From Bacillota bacterium (GTDB lineage Bacteria > Bacillota > Clostridia > Clostridiales > Caloramatoraceae), in contig JAEWEN010000092.1 in NCBI GenBank assembly GCA_023389275.1, positions 1 to 18,393 of the forward strand: DNA of 18,393 nucleotides. Direction: 5' to 3'. A program made the position numbers and the translations under genes. A model generated the notes under the pieces. It was not told the origin of the DNA. It worked only from the letters and a program-made list of their open reading frames with translations, and did not search any database. Shown piece by piece: positions 13,382-18,393 of the stretch. Each line of letters opens with the position of its first letter. The first letter of the stretch is position 1.

Positions 13382-14107
13382 TCACCTTCCATAAATTCTA
13401 TTTATTTCTTCAGTATAGCTACCATCTTTATTATATACGTATAGTGGTGGGTCTACCTTTAAAAAGTCTCCTCCACTTCTTACACCTTCAACTAATATCA
13501 TTGTAGGTGACTTTCCAAGCTTTGGATGCACAAATCTTAATCTACGAGGTGCAAATCCATACTTTTCAAATCCAAGTAGTATGTGGGAAAGTCTTTCTGG
13601 TCTGTGAATCATACAAAGCTTTCCACCAGATTTTAAAAGCTTAGATGCTGAAAATATAATATCATCAAGGGTTATTAATATTTCATGACGTGATATAGCT
13701 TTTTTATCTGTCGGGTTTTTAAGACCTGTACTGTCTTTTTTATAAGGTGGATTTGAAACTACAATGTCAAAGGTTCCTGGTCCTATTTTTTTATAGTTTT
13801 TTATATCTTCATTTAATATTTTTATTTTATCTTCAAGATTATTAAGCTTTATACTTCTTTGAGCCATTTCAGCTACTTCTTCTTGAATTTCAAGTCCTAT
13901 TATTTCACAAGGTGAATATCTTCCTTCCATTAAAAGAGGAATTATTCCTGTACCTGTACCAAAGTCAACTACCTTGCTTTTATGTTTTGCCTCAGCAAAG
14001 TCTGCTAAAAGTACAGCATCTATTCCAAAGCAAAACCAGTCTTTGTTTTGAATTATTTTAAGTCCTTTAAGATCTAAATCTTCTATTTTTTCTCCAGTTT
14101 TTAACAT
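13382..14107 (-). CDS. tRNA1(Val) (adenine37-N6)-methyltransferase-like protein (YabB family)
   Basis: This Rossmann methyltransferase belongs to the TrmN6/YabB group. Motif I is VVDFGTGTGIIPLLM (about 46-60) and the adenine-N6 catalytic motif is SNPPYKK (about 118-124). The N-terminal signature QNKDWFCFGIDAVLLADFA (20-38) is characteristic of the group. Methylation of A37 in tRNA1-Val is known for the Escherichia coli relative; the exact target in Firmicutes is less certain. The ATG at 14107 has no near Shine-Dalgarno; the lipoprotein stop is 3 nt upstream, so translation is probably coupled. Confidence 0.9.
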   Translation of the reverse strand: MLKTGEKIEDLDLKGLKIIQNKDWFCFGIDAVLLADFAEAKHKSKVVDFGTGTGIIPLLMEGRYSPCEIIGLEIQEEVAEMAQRSIKLNNLEDKIKILNEDIKNYKKIGPGTFDIVVSNPPYKKDSTGLKNPTDKKAISRHEILITLDDIIFSASKLLKSGGKLCMIHRPERLSHILLGFEKYGFAPRRLRFVHPKLGKSPTMILVEGVRSGGDFLKVDPPLYVYNKDGSYTEEINRIYGR

Positions 14108-14110
14108 ATA

Positions 14111-14647
14111 TTACTGTTGCATCCCTTCTATAATATTTATAATCTCTTCCTTAGTTGTAGGTTTTGCAAGTCTTGCAAAAACATACCCATCTTTATCTAT
14201 TATATATGTTGTAGGAAGACTTTCTACATTATAGCTTTTTCTAACCTCTTCCTTAGTATCTAACAAAATATTACTTGATGGCACAAGAGGCTCTTTTATA
14301 AATTCTTTAACCTCTTCTGGTTTTTCTCCTACATTTATAAATAGGGTTTCTATATTTTTATAGGAACTGCTTACATCAAACAGTGTAGCCATTTCCTCTG
14401 CATTTTCTATATTCCACGTTTTAAAAAAGTTAACTATTACTGTTTTTCCTTTTAACGCTTCTAAGGTTTTCTTTTTTCCATTAATATCTATTAATTCAAT
14501 TTTAGGTGCTAACAGCTTTTTAGAGGTATCTTTAGTTGATTCTTTATTAACCTCAATTTTTGAAACATCGATTGTAGATGCACTTTTGCAAGAAATCAAT
14601 GTTAAAGATAATAACAACAATGCAAATATCCCTTTAAACTTCCCCAT
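14111..14647 (-). CDS. TlpA/ResA-like thioredoxin-fold lipoprotein lacking the CxxC motif
   Basis: The 178-residue product starts with a lipoprotein signal (hydrophobic 6-18, lipobox LISC with Cys20). After a Lys/Ser/Thr linker comes a TlpA/ResA-type thioredoxin fold (about 45-178). It keeps the family frame: the conserved strand IVNFFKTW (71-78), and the cis-proline in SLPTTYIIDKDG (143-154). Where ResA has WCxxC, this protein has W78-N-I-E-N82, so both redox cysteines are missing and disulfide exchange is not possible. It may bind a partner or ligand instead. The ATG at 14645-14647 is chosen because GGAGG lies 5 nt upstream; a TTG at 14659 is inside that site. A terminator-like hairpin sits right before the ribosome binding site. 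Confidence 0.9.
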   Translation of the reverse strand: MGKFKGIFALLLLSLTLISCKSASTIDVSKIEVNKESTKDTSKKLLAPKIELIDINGKKKTLEALKGKTVIVNFFKTWNIENAEEMATLFDVSSSYKNIETLFINVGEKPEEVKEFIKEPLVPSSNILLDTKEEVRKSYNVESLPTTYIIDKDGYVFARLAKPTTKEEIINIIEGMQQ

Positions 14648-14660
14648 TTTTTCCTCCAAA

Positions 14661-14692
14661 TAAAAGGACTACTTAAAACATTAAGTAGTCTT
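14661..14692 (-). terminator. Terminator or attenuator hairpin between ferredoxin and lipoprotein genes
   Basis: On the minus strand GACTACTTAA and TTAAGTAGTC form a perfect 10-bp stem with a TGTT loop, followed by CCTTTTATTT. It ends only about 10 nt before the lipoprotein ribosome binding site. With no clear promoter after it, transcription of the lipoprotein, trmN6-like and rsmI genes seems to depend on readthrough. Confidence 0.75.
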
Positions 14693-14718
14693 TTAAAGTA
14701 TGTTCTAAAATTTATTAA

Positions 14719-14889
14719 CTATGCTTCTGCTGGTGCTCCTACTGGGCAAACGTTTGCACAGTTTCCACATGAAATACAAGTGCTCTCATCGATTACATAA
14801 ATTGAATCTCCTTGAGAAATACAGCTTACTGGACAATCAGCAGCACATGCTCCACATGAAATACATCCTTCATTAATTTTAAATGCCAT
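14719..14889 (-). CDS. Clostridial-type 2[4Fe-4S] ferredoxin
   Basis: This 56-residue cytoplasmic electron carrier has two CxxCxxCxxxCP clusters: cysteines 9, 12, 15, 19 and 38, 41, 44, 48, each followed by proline. There is one extra cysteine at 23. Size and spacing match clostridial ferredoxins. The ATG at 14887-14889 has AGGAGGGG about 7 nt upstream. It has its own strong promoter and a hairpin leader, and lies between ricT and the lipoprotein, a place where Bacillus has other small genes. Its redox partners cannot be told from the context. RicT just upstream belongs to a complex known to hold [4Fe-4S] clusters, which may or may not be meaningful. Confidence 0.96.
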   Translation of the reverse strand: MAFKINEGCISCGACAADCPVSCISQGDSIYVIDESTCISCGNCANVCPVGAPAEA

Positions 14890-14911
14890 AAAAAACCCCT
14901 CCTAAAATTTG

Positions 14912-14944
14912 ACTTAGTAAGAAAAGCGTTATAACTTACTAAGT
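14912..14944 (-). promoter_or_regulatory. 10-bp hairpin or operator in the ferredoxin leader
   Basis: ACTTAGTAAG (14912-14921) and CTTACTAAGT (14935-14944) are perfect inverted repeats with a 13-nt loop. They lie between the start point and the ribosome binding site. No good T run follows, so this is a leader hairpin or operator rather than a terminator. Confidence 0.6.
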
Positions 14945-14967
14945 AGTTTGTAATAAACTATGTGCTA

Positions 14968-14997
14968 ATTATACACAACTTTTCGGTATTATGGCAA
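14968..14997 (-). promoter_or_regulatory. Sigma-A promoter of the ferredoxin gene
   Basis: TTGCCA (14992-14997), 18 nt, perfect TATAAT (14968-14973) on the minus strand, just downstream of the ricT stop. Confidence 0.75.
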
Positions 14998-15002
14998 GCT
15001 TT

Positions 15003-15920
15003 CTAATCCTTTAATAGGTCAGAAATATTCCCTATATCTTCATTTTTAACTATTTCCTTTAATTCCTTTTTAATTTCTTCCTCTGATAATTCTATATGTT
15101 CAAACTCACCTTTTTTGATTTTTATATCCTTAAGGTCATATTGGCGTATATCAAATGTATCTTTTTCTACTTTAAGTTTTACTTTTACATATTCTTTTAA
15201 AACGTTGTTTTCAACTACTTCCCCAACACCATCTGGAGTTTGTACTATTGATGTAGGCTTTGGAAGTCTTTTTCTTATTTTAACATAAGTTTCTTGCTCA
15301 TAATTTAAGCAGCACATAAGTCTTCCACATACCCCTGAGATTTTAGTAGGGTTAAGTGATAGGTTTTGTTCCTTTGCCATTTTTATAGACACTGGCTCAA
15401 AATCACCTAAGAAACTTGAACAACACATAGATCTACCACAAGGTCCTAGTCCACCTACAACCTTTGATTCATCTCTAACACCTATTTGGCGAAGTTCTAT
15501 TCTTGTTCTAAATATAGCCGCTAAGTCTTTTACAAGTTCTCTAAAGTCTATTCTGCCATCTGCTACAAAGTAAAATATAATTTTACTGTTATCAAATGTA
15601 TACTCTACATCTATAAGCTTCATAGGTAATCCATGTTTATGAACTTTTTCAAGACATATTCCTAATGCCTCTTCCTGTTTTGCTTTATTAGATGCATTTT
15701 TTAGAAGATCTTCTTCAGTAGCTACTCTAATCACCTTTTTTAAAGGAGCTACTATTGATTCTTCTGGAACTTGTCTAAGACCTATAACAACCTCACCAAA
15801 TTCAAGTCCTCTAGCAGTTTCTACTATTACTTTGTCACCTTTTTTTATTTCTATTTCATCAGGGTCGAAATAATATATCTTCCCTGCTTTTTTAAATCTA
15901 ACACCTACAACTGTTATCAT
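15003..15920 (-). CDS. ricT: RicT (YaaT), PSP1-domain subunit of the Ric complex
   Basis: RicT (YaaT) is a PSP1 protein. In Bacillus it joins RicA and RicF in a [4Fe-4S]-containing complex that promotes RNase Y-dependent mRNA processing, sporulation and competence. The PSP1 domain occupies most of the 305 residues. The cysteine motifs GPCGRSMCC (C161, C166, C167) and GVCGRLMCC (C198, C203, C204), which supply cluster ligands, are intact. ATG at 15920 has AGGAGG 8 nt upstream and directly abuts the holB stop, so the two genes are cotranscribed. No terminator follows, so readthrough into the ferredoxin is likely. Confidence 0.95.
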   Translation of the reverse strand: MITVVGVRFKKAGKIYYFDPDEIEIKKGDKVIVETARGLEFGEVVIGLRQVPEESIVAPLKKVIRVATEEDLLKNASNKAKQEEALGICLEKVHKHGLPMKLIDVEYTFDNSKIIFYFVADGRIDFRELVKDLAAIFRTRIELRQIGVRDESKVVGGLGPCGRSMCCSSFLGDFEPVSIKMAKEQNLSLNPTKISGVCGRLMCCLNYEQETYVKIRKRLPKPTSIVQTPDGVGEVVENNVLKEYVKVKLKVEKDTFDIRQYDLKDIKIKKGEFEHIELSEEEIKKELKEIVKNEDIGNISDLLKD

Positions 15921-16886
15921 TTATTTGGCCTCCTGTATACCTAGTATCATCACTTCCATAGTTAATTGAAAGTTGGTATCCCTTTTTAAAGAGTTCCTTG
16001 TATCTTTAATAATATTAAGCGACTTGTCTAACTTATTATAAGATAATCTATAACTTTCCTCAACTAATATTTCCATTTTATCTCTATTTACTAGTCTATT
16101 GTTACCTTGCCCTAGTTTTAAAAATATAATATCTCTATAAACCGATGTAAATATATTTAAAACATCATCTATTTCATCCTTATACTTTGTAAGCTTTTCT
16201 CCGTACTTTAATGCCTCAAATTTACTTATTTTAAAAACATCAATAGCCATATTAAAAATTTCATTTCTTAATGTAGTAAATTCTGCCTTGCAGGCTTTTC
16301 TAGCTACTCCTATATTTCCTTCACTATAAATAGCAGCTGCTTCTGCTTTTGTATCATCTATTCCCTCACTTATTAATCTTTCTTTAACAAGTAAAGGATG
16401 TACTCTAAACATTTTTATTATTTGGCATCTAGACTTTATAGTATCTAAAATAGATAGTGTATCTTTAGCTAAAAGTATTATAGTTGCAGTACTTGGTGGC
16501 TCTTCAAGTGTTTTAAGTATAGCATTTTGACTTTCTACTGTTGCCGTATCAAAGTTTTTAATTATAAGAACTTTTCTATCCCCTTCATAAGGCTTTTTGT
16601 AAACCTCATCTATAGAATCTCTTATATTATCTATTTTAATAGTTTTTTCATCTATAACTTTAAGATCTGGATGAATTAATTCATTTATTTTTTTACAGTT
16701 TATACAATTGCCACATGCTCCATTATTACCTGACTTACAAAGAAGTGATGCAGCTATATATTTTGCCATATTCATTTTGCCAAGGCCCTCTTCTCCTTCA
16801 ATAAGATAAGAATGAGCTATTTTATGGCTTTTTAAAGAAATATTAAACAGCTTTTTTGTTTCATCTTGTCCTAAAGTATCAAACAC
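15921..16886 (-). CDS. holB: DNA polymerase III delta' subunit
   Basis: Delta' is a clamp-loader subunit that holds the zinc module and supplies the arginine finger. The N-terminal AAA+ domain has a P-loop-like GEEGLGK (31-37), a zinc knuckle with cysteines 50, 58, 61 and 64, the stretch TVESQNAILKTLEEPP and the SRC motif in IKSRCQII. The C-terminal part is helical. Start is GTG at 16884-16886 with GAGGTGG 4 nt upstream; the product then begins MFDTLGQ, as in the family. It is followed at once by ricT. A TAAAAT box near 16917-16922 may be its -10. Confidence 0.93.
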   Translation of the reverse strand: MFDTLGQDETKKLFNISLKSHKIAHSYLIEGEEGLGKMNMAKYIAASLLCKSGNNGACGNCINCKKINELIHPDLKVIDEKTIKIDNIRDSIDEVYKKPYEGDRKVLIIKNFDTATVESQNAILKTLEEPPSTATIILLAKDTLSILDTIKSRCQIIKMFRVHPLLVKERLISEGIDDTKAEAAAIYSEGNIGVARKACKAEFTTLRNEIFNMAIDVFKISKFEALKYGEKLTKYKDEIDDVLNIFTSVYRDIIFLKLGQGNNRLVNRDKMEILVEESYRLSYNKLDKSLNIIKDTRNSLKRDTNFQLTMEVMILGIQEAK

Positions 16887-16945
16887 TTTACCACCTCAAT
16901 ACAGTTAATCTATCACTTATTTTAACCTAAAAGCCTTTTAAAAAC

Positions 16946-16977
16946 AAATAAGACTTAGAAATATCTAAGTCTTATTT
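16946..16977 (-). terminator. Intrinsic terminator of darA
   Basis: A perfect 14-bp stem (16946-16959 with 16964-16977, loop AATA) is followed on the minus strand by GTTTTT, right after the darA stop. Confidence 0.9.
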
Positions 16978-16986
16978 ACTATTATT

Positions 16987-17316
16987 TTAAGCTTTTTCAA
17001 AATCCTCTACATTTAGTACAAATATTGTTGCTCCTCCAATTGTAACCTCAACAGGAGATGGAATATACATTCCTCCCCCTCCTACAATAGATGTAGGTGG
17101 TGCAACAGTTGCACTTCTTTTTTTACATATATTTTTAATAATATCTTTAACATCAGAAACTTTATCATCTTCAACACCTGTTAAAAGTGTTGTGTTACCT
17201 GCTTTAAGGAAACCTCCTGTAGTAGCAAGCTTTGTTACCTGGTAACCTGACTTATTAAGTGTGTTTATTAGCTCGTGTGCATCGTCATCGTGTACAATTG
17301 CTATTACAAGTTTCAT
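16987..17316 (-). CDS. darA: Cyclic di-AMP receptor DarA (PstA, PII-like)
   Basis: This 109-residue cytoplasmic PII-like protein binds c-di-AMP as a trimer. The family sequence is clear: MKLVIAIVHDDDA at the N-terminus, TKLATTGGFLKAGNTTLLTG (28-47) in the ligand pocket, then the glycine-rich loop IVGGGGMYIPSPVEV and the closing GGATIFVLNVEDF. The ATG at 17314-17316 is chosen over an upstream frame start at 17340 because AGGAGTGAT precedes it by 4 nt and the product then starts as in the family. It has its own TATAAT and a terminator, so it is a single gene, between the gmk-like gene and holB as in the Bacillus order. Confidence 0.95.
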   Translation of the reverse strand: MKLVIAIVHDDDAHELINTLNKSGYQVTKLATTGGFLKAGNTTLLTGVEDDKVSDVKDIIKNICKKRSATVAPPTSIVGGGGMYIPSPVEVTIGGATIFVLNVEDFEKA

Positions 17317-17334
17317 ATAAATCACTCCTATATA

Positions 17335-17374
17335 ATTCACTTTATTTAAGTGAATAAGTTATATTCTTATTATA
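17335..17374 (-). promoter_or_regulatory. darA promoter region with an inverted repeat
   Basis: On the minus strand a perfect TATAAT (17369-17374) has a weak -35 (TGGTAA) 17 nt upstream. Between it and the ribosome binding site lies an 8-bp inverted repeat ATTCACTT/AAGTGAAT (17335-17355, loop TATTT), which may be an operator or leader hairpin. Confidence 0.5.
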
Positions 17375-17448
17375 CATAAAATTCTAACAAATTACCATAT
17401 TGAAATAATACTGCTTAATTTTACATATATATTAATGAGGTGATTATT

Positions 17449-17703
17449 ATGGACTCATTTTCTTCTTTAACACCTAGGGAGCTTGCTGTCCTTACCACTA
17501 TATTAGCTGTAGATATAGCTAAAGGTAGAAGTATTAATGATCAGTTAATTTTAGGAAGTATGTTTGATGCTGTAGGAGACTTAATTACTTTAATGGCAAC
17601 TCAACAACAAATACAAAATAATAAAAAGAAAAGTACTAATAATGCTAGTAATACTAATAGTAACCCTTCTACTAATAGTAATAGTTGTAATGATAAAAGC
17701 TAA
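17449..17703 (+). CDS. Small protein with helical N-terminal half and Asn/Ser-rich tail
   Basis: I do not recognise this 84-residue protein with certainty. Residues 1-50 form two or three predicted helices (LTPRELAVLTTILAVDIAKG, then NDQLILGSMFDAVGDLITLMATQQQ). The rest is low complexity, rich in Asn, Ser and Thr with a KKK patch. The LTPxELxxLxTxLAxxI pattern recalls small proteins seen in several clostridial genomes, from memory. The ATG at 17449 has GAGGTGAT just upstream; a GTG at 17440 overlaps that site. It is divergent from darA and convergent with the gmk-like gene, and a good terminator begins at its stop. Confidence 0.85.
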   Translation: MDSFSSLTPRELAVLTTILAVDIAKGRSINDQLILGSMFDAVGDLITLMATQQQIQNNKKKSTNNASNTNSNPSTNSNSCNDKS

Positions 17704-17738
17704 GTGGTAATAGATTTAACTAAACCACTTAGCTTTTT
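17695..17738. terminator. Bidirectional terminator between the small protein and gmk-like genes
   Basis: AAAAGCTAAGTGGT (17695-17708) and ACCACTTAGCTTTT (17724-17737) form a 14-bp stem with a 15-nt loop and T runs on either side. Confidence 0.88.
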
Positions 17739-18322
17739 TATAAATCACTTTTTATATATTCTTTTATTTCATTTATACAATCTAAAAGATTATTATTTAC
17801 ATAAAACTTATTTACACCAGACTTTTTAAGGTTATCACTACTAAAATCCCTGCTGTCAGCTAAAAATCTTCTACATATCTCTTCATAGTTAGGATTTTCC
17901 TGCTGTTTTTCCCTCTCTATAGCTCTTTCTAGACGAGTTGCATCATCTACATGTACATATATAGGTTTTACCATATTTTCCCCGTAATAAGACTTTAAAC
18001 TGTTATATGCCTCAAGTGTTGTTATAAGCAAATAACTTTTATTAAAATCTAATCTTCCATCATCAACAGTTGCATAGTGCCAATCACCATAAACTGTGTT
18101 ATAAACTCTTTCCTCTATTATTTTTCCTTTTTCCTTATACTCTAAAAGCTCAGCGTTTGATACAAAGTAGTATTCAATTCCATTAGTTTCACCTATTCTT
18201 TTAGGTCTAGTTGTATAAGATACTATAACATCTAAATCTAAAGAGCTGTCTTTTATTATTTCTTTAAATATTGTATCTTTACCTGAACTACTTTTTCCCA
18301 TTAAACAAAATATTTTACCCAT
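17738..18322 (-). CDS. Guanylate-kinase-like nucleotide kinase
   Basis: The 194-residue product has a guanylate kinase fold: P-loop GKSSSGKDT (9-17), the GMP-binding stretch SYTTRPKRIGETNGIEYYFVS (35-55, two parts), and a lid region EREKQQ with a following RRF. The P-loop differs from the housekeeping Gmk pattern (GPSGxGKGT): Ser replaces Gly and Asp replaces Gly after the lysine. It is probably a paralog, not the main Gmk, and its substrate is open. The start has AAGGTGA 4 nt upstream, overlapping the stop of the preceding frame by a few bases, so it is the downstream gene of an operon. Bacillus has thymidylate kinase in this place. Confidence 0.88.
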   Translation of the reverse strand: MGKIFCLMGKSSSGKDTIFKEIIKDSSLDLDVIVSYTTRPKRIGETNGIEYYFVSNAELLEYKEKGKIIEERVYNTVYGDWHYATVDDGRLDFNKSYLLITTLEAYNSLKSYYGENMVKPIYVHVDDATRLERAIEREKQQENPNYEEICRRFLADSRDFSSDNLKKSGVNKFYVNNNLLDCINEIKEYIKSDL

Positions 18323-18331
18323 ATTTTCACC

Positions 18332-18393
18332 TTACTTAATTATCTTTATTGTATTTAAATTTTTATCCTCTGGACCATTAAATCTTATTCCAA
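18332..18393 (-). CDS. C-terminal end of an upstream gene (5' part outside window)
   Basis: An open frame runs in from the right edge and ends at TAA (18332-18334), giving the last 19 residues GIRFNGPEDKNLNTIKIIK. The gmk-like ribosome binding site starts right after this stop, so the frame is probably the preceding gene of the operon. In Bacillus this place is taken by yaaO, an Orn/Lys/Arg decarboxylase-like gene, but so few residues do not allow a firm identity. Confidence 0.5.
   Translation of the reverse strand, partial: GIRFNGPEDKNLNTIKIIK

Overview
The window is AT-rich, and most genes lie on the minus strand. It has strong AGGAGG-type ribosome binding sites, several TTG and GTG starts, and intrinsic terminators at most gene ends. 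Sporulation genes (spmA, spmB, Spo0A-type boxes at abrB), a clostridial 2[4Fe-4S] ferredoxin and a tRNA-Met T-box point to an anaerobic spore-forming member of the Clostridia. The overall look suggests Peptostreptococcaceae, but this is an inference; no rRNA or other species marker is present.

The backbone is the conserved Firmicutes block that in Bacillus subtilis runs yaaO-tmk-darA-yaaR-holB-ricT-yabA-trmN6-like(yabB)-yazA-rsmI-abrB-metG-tatD-yabE-rnmV-ksgA. Here it is read right to left on the minus strand. Right end: the last codons of an unidentified upstream gene, a guanylate-kinase-like gene where Bacillus has tmk, darA (c-di-AMP receptor), holB, ricT, a ferredoxin not in the Bacillus order, a thioredoxin-fold lipoprotein that has lost its CxxC, a trmN6-like methyltransferase and rsmI. 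abrB faces the other way, as in Bacillus. Left part: metG behind a T-box, tatD, a yabE-like G5/3D cell-wall protein, a zinc-ribbon membrane protein, rnmV, rsmA, and a cut-off lysine/glutamate-rich protein.

Between metG and abrB (about 7.7-12.1 kb) sits a segment absent from the Bacillus order. It holds a large methyl-accepting chemotaxis protein, an apparent small RNA gene, spmB and spmA, and an unidentified 155-residue protein.

The most interesting signal is at about 9.90-10.00 kb. A plus-strand unit lies between the chemotaxis gene's terminator and spmB. It has an 11-bp hairpin with a C-rich loop, a C-rich linker, and a 12-bp terminator hairpin with six C in its loop and a run of T after it. 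It looks like a small regulatory RNA presenting three anti-Shine-Dalgarno C-rich motifs. The chemotaxis gene 2 kb upstream carries an unusual Shine-Dalgarno of seven consecutive G.

The other dense regulatory area is upstream of abrB. There is a perfect sigma-A promoter with Spo0A boxes just downstream, an inverted repeat abutting the -35, a five-copy 11-bp repeat array phased to the helix, and a lone perfect Spo0A box. Most coding genes are ordinary housekeeping or sporulation genes. Identifications rest on motif recognition only; no database search was possible.
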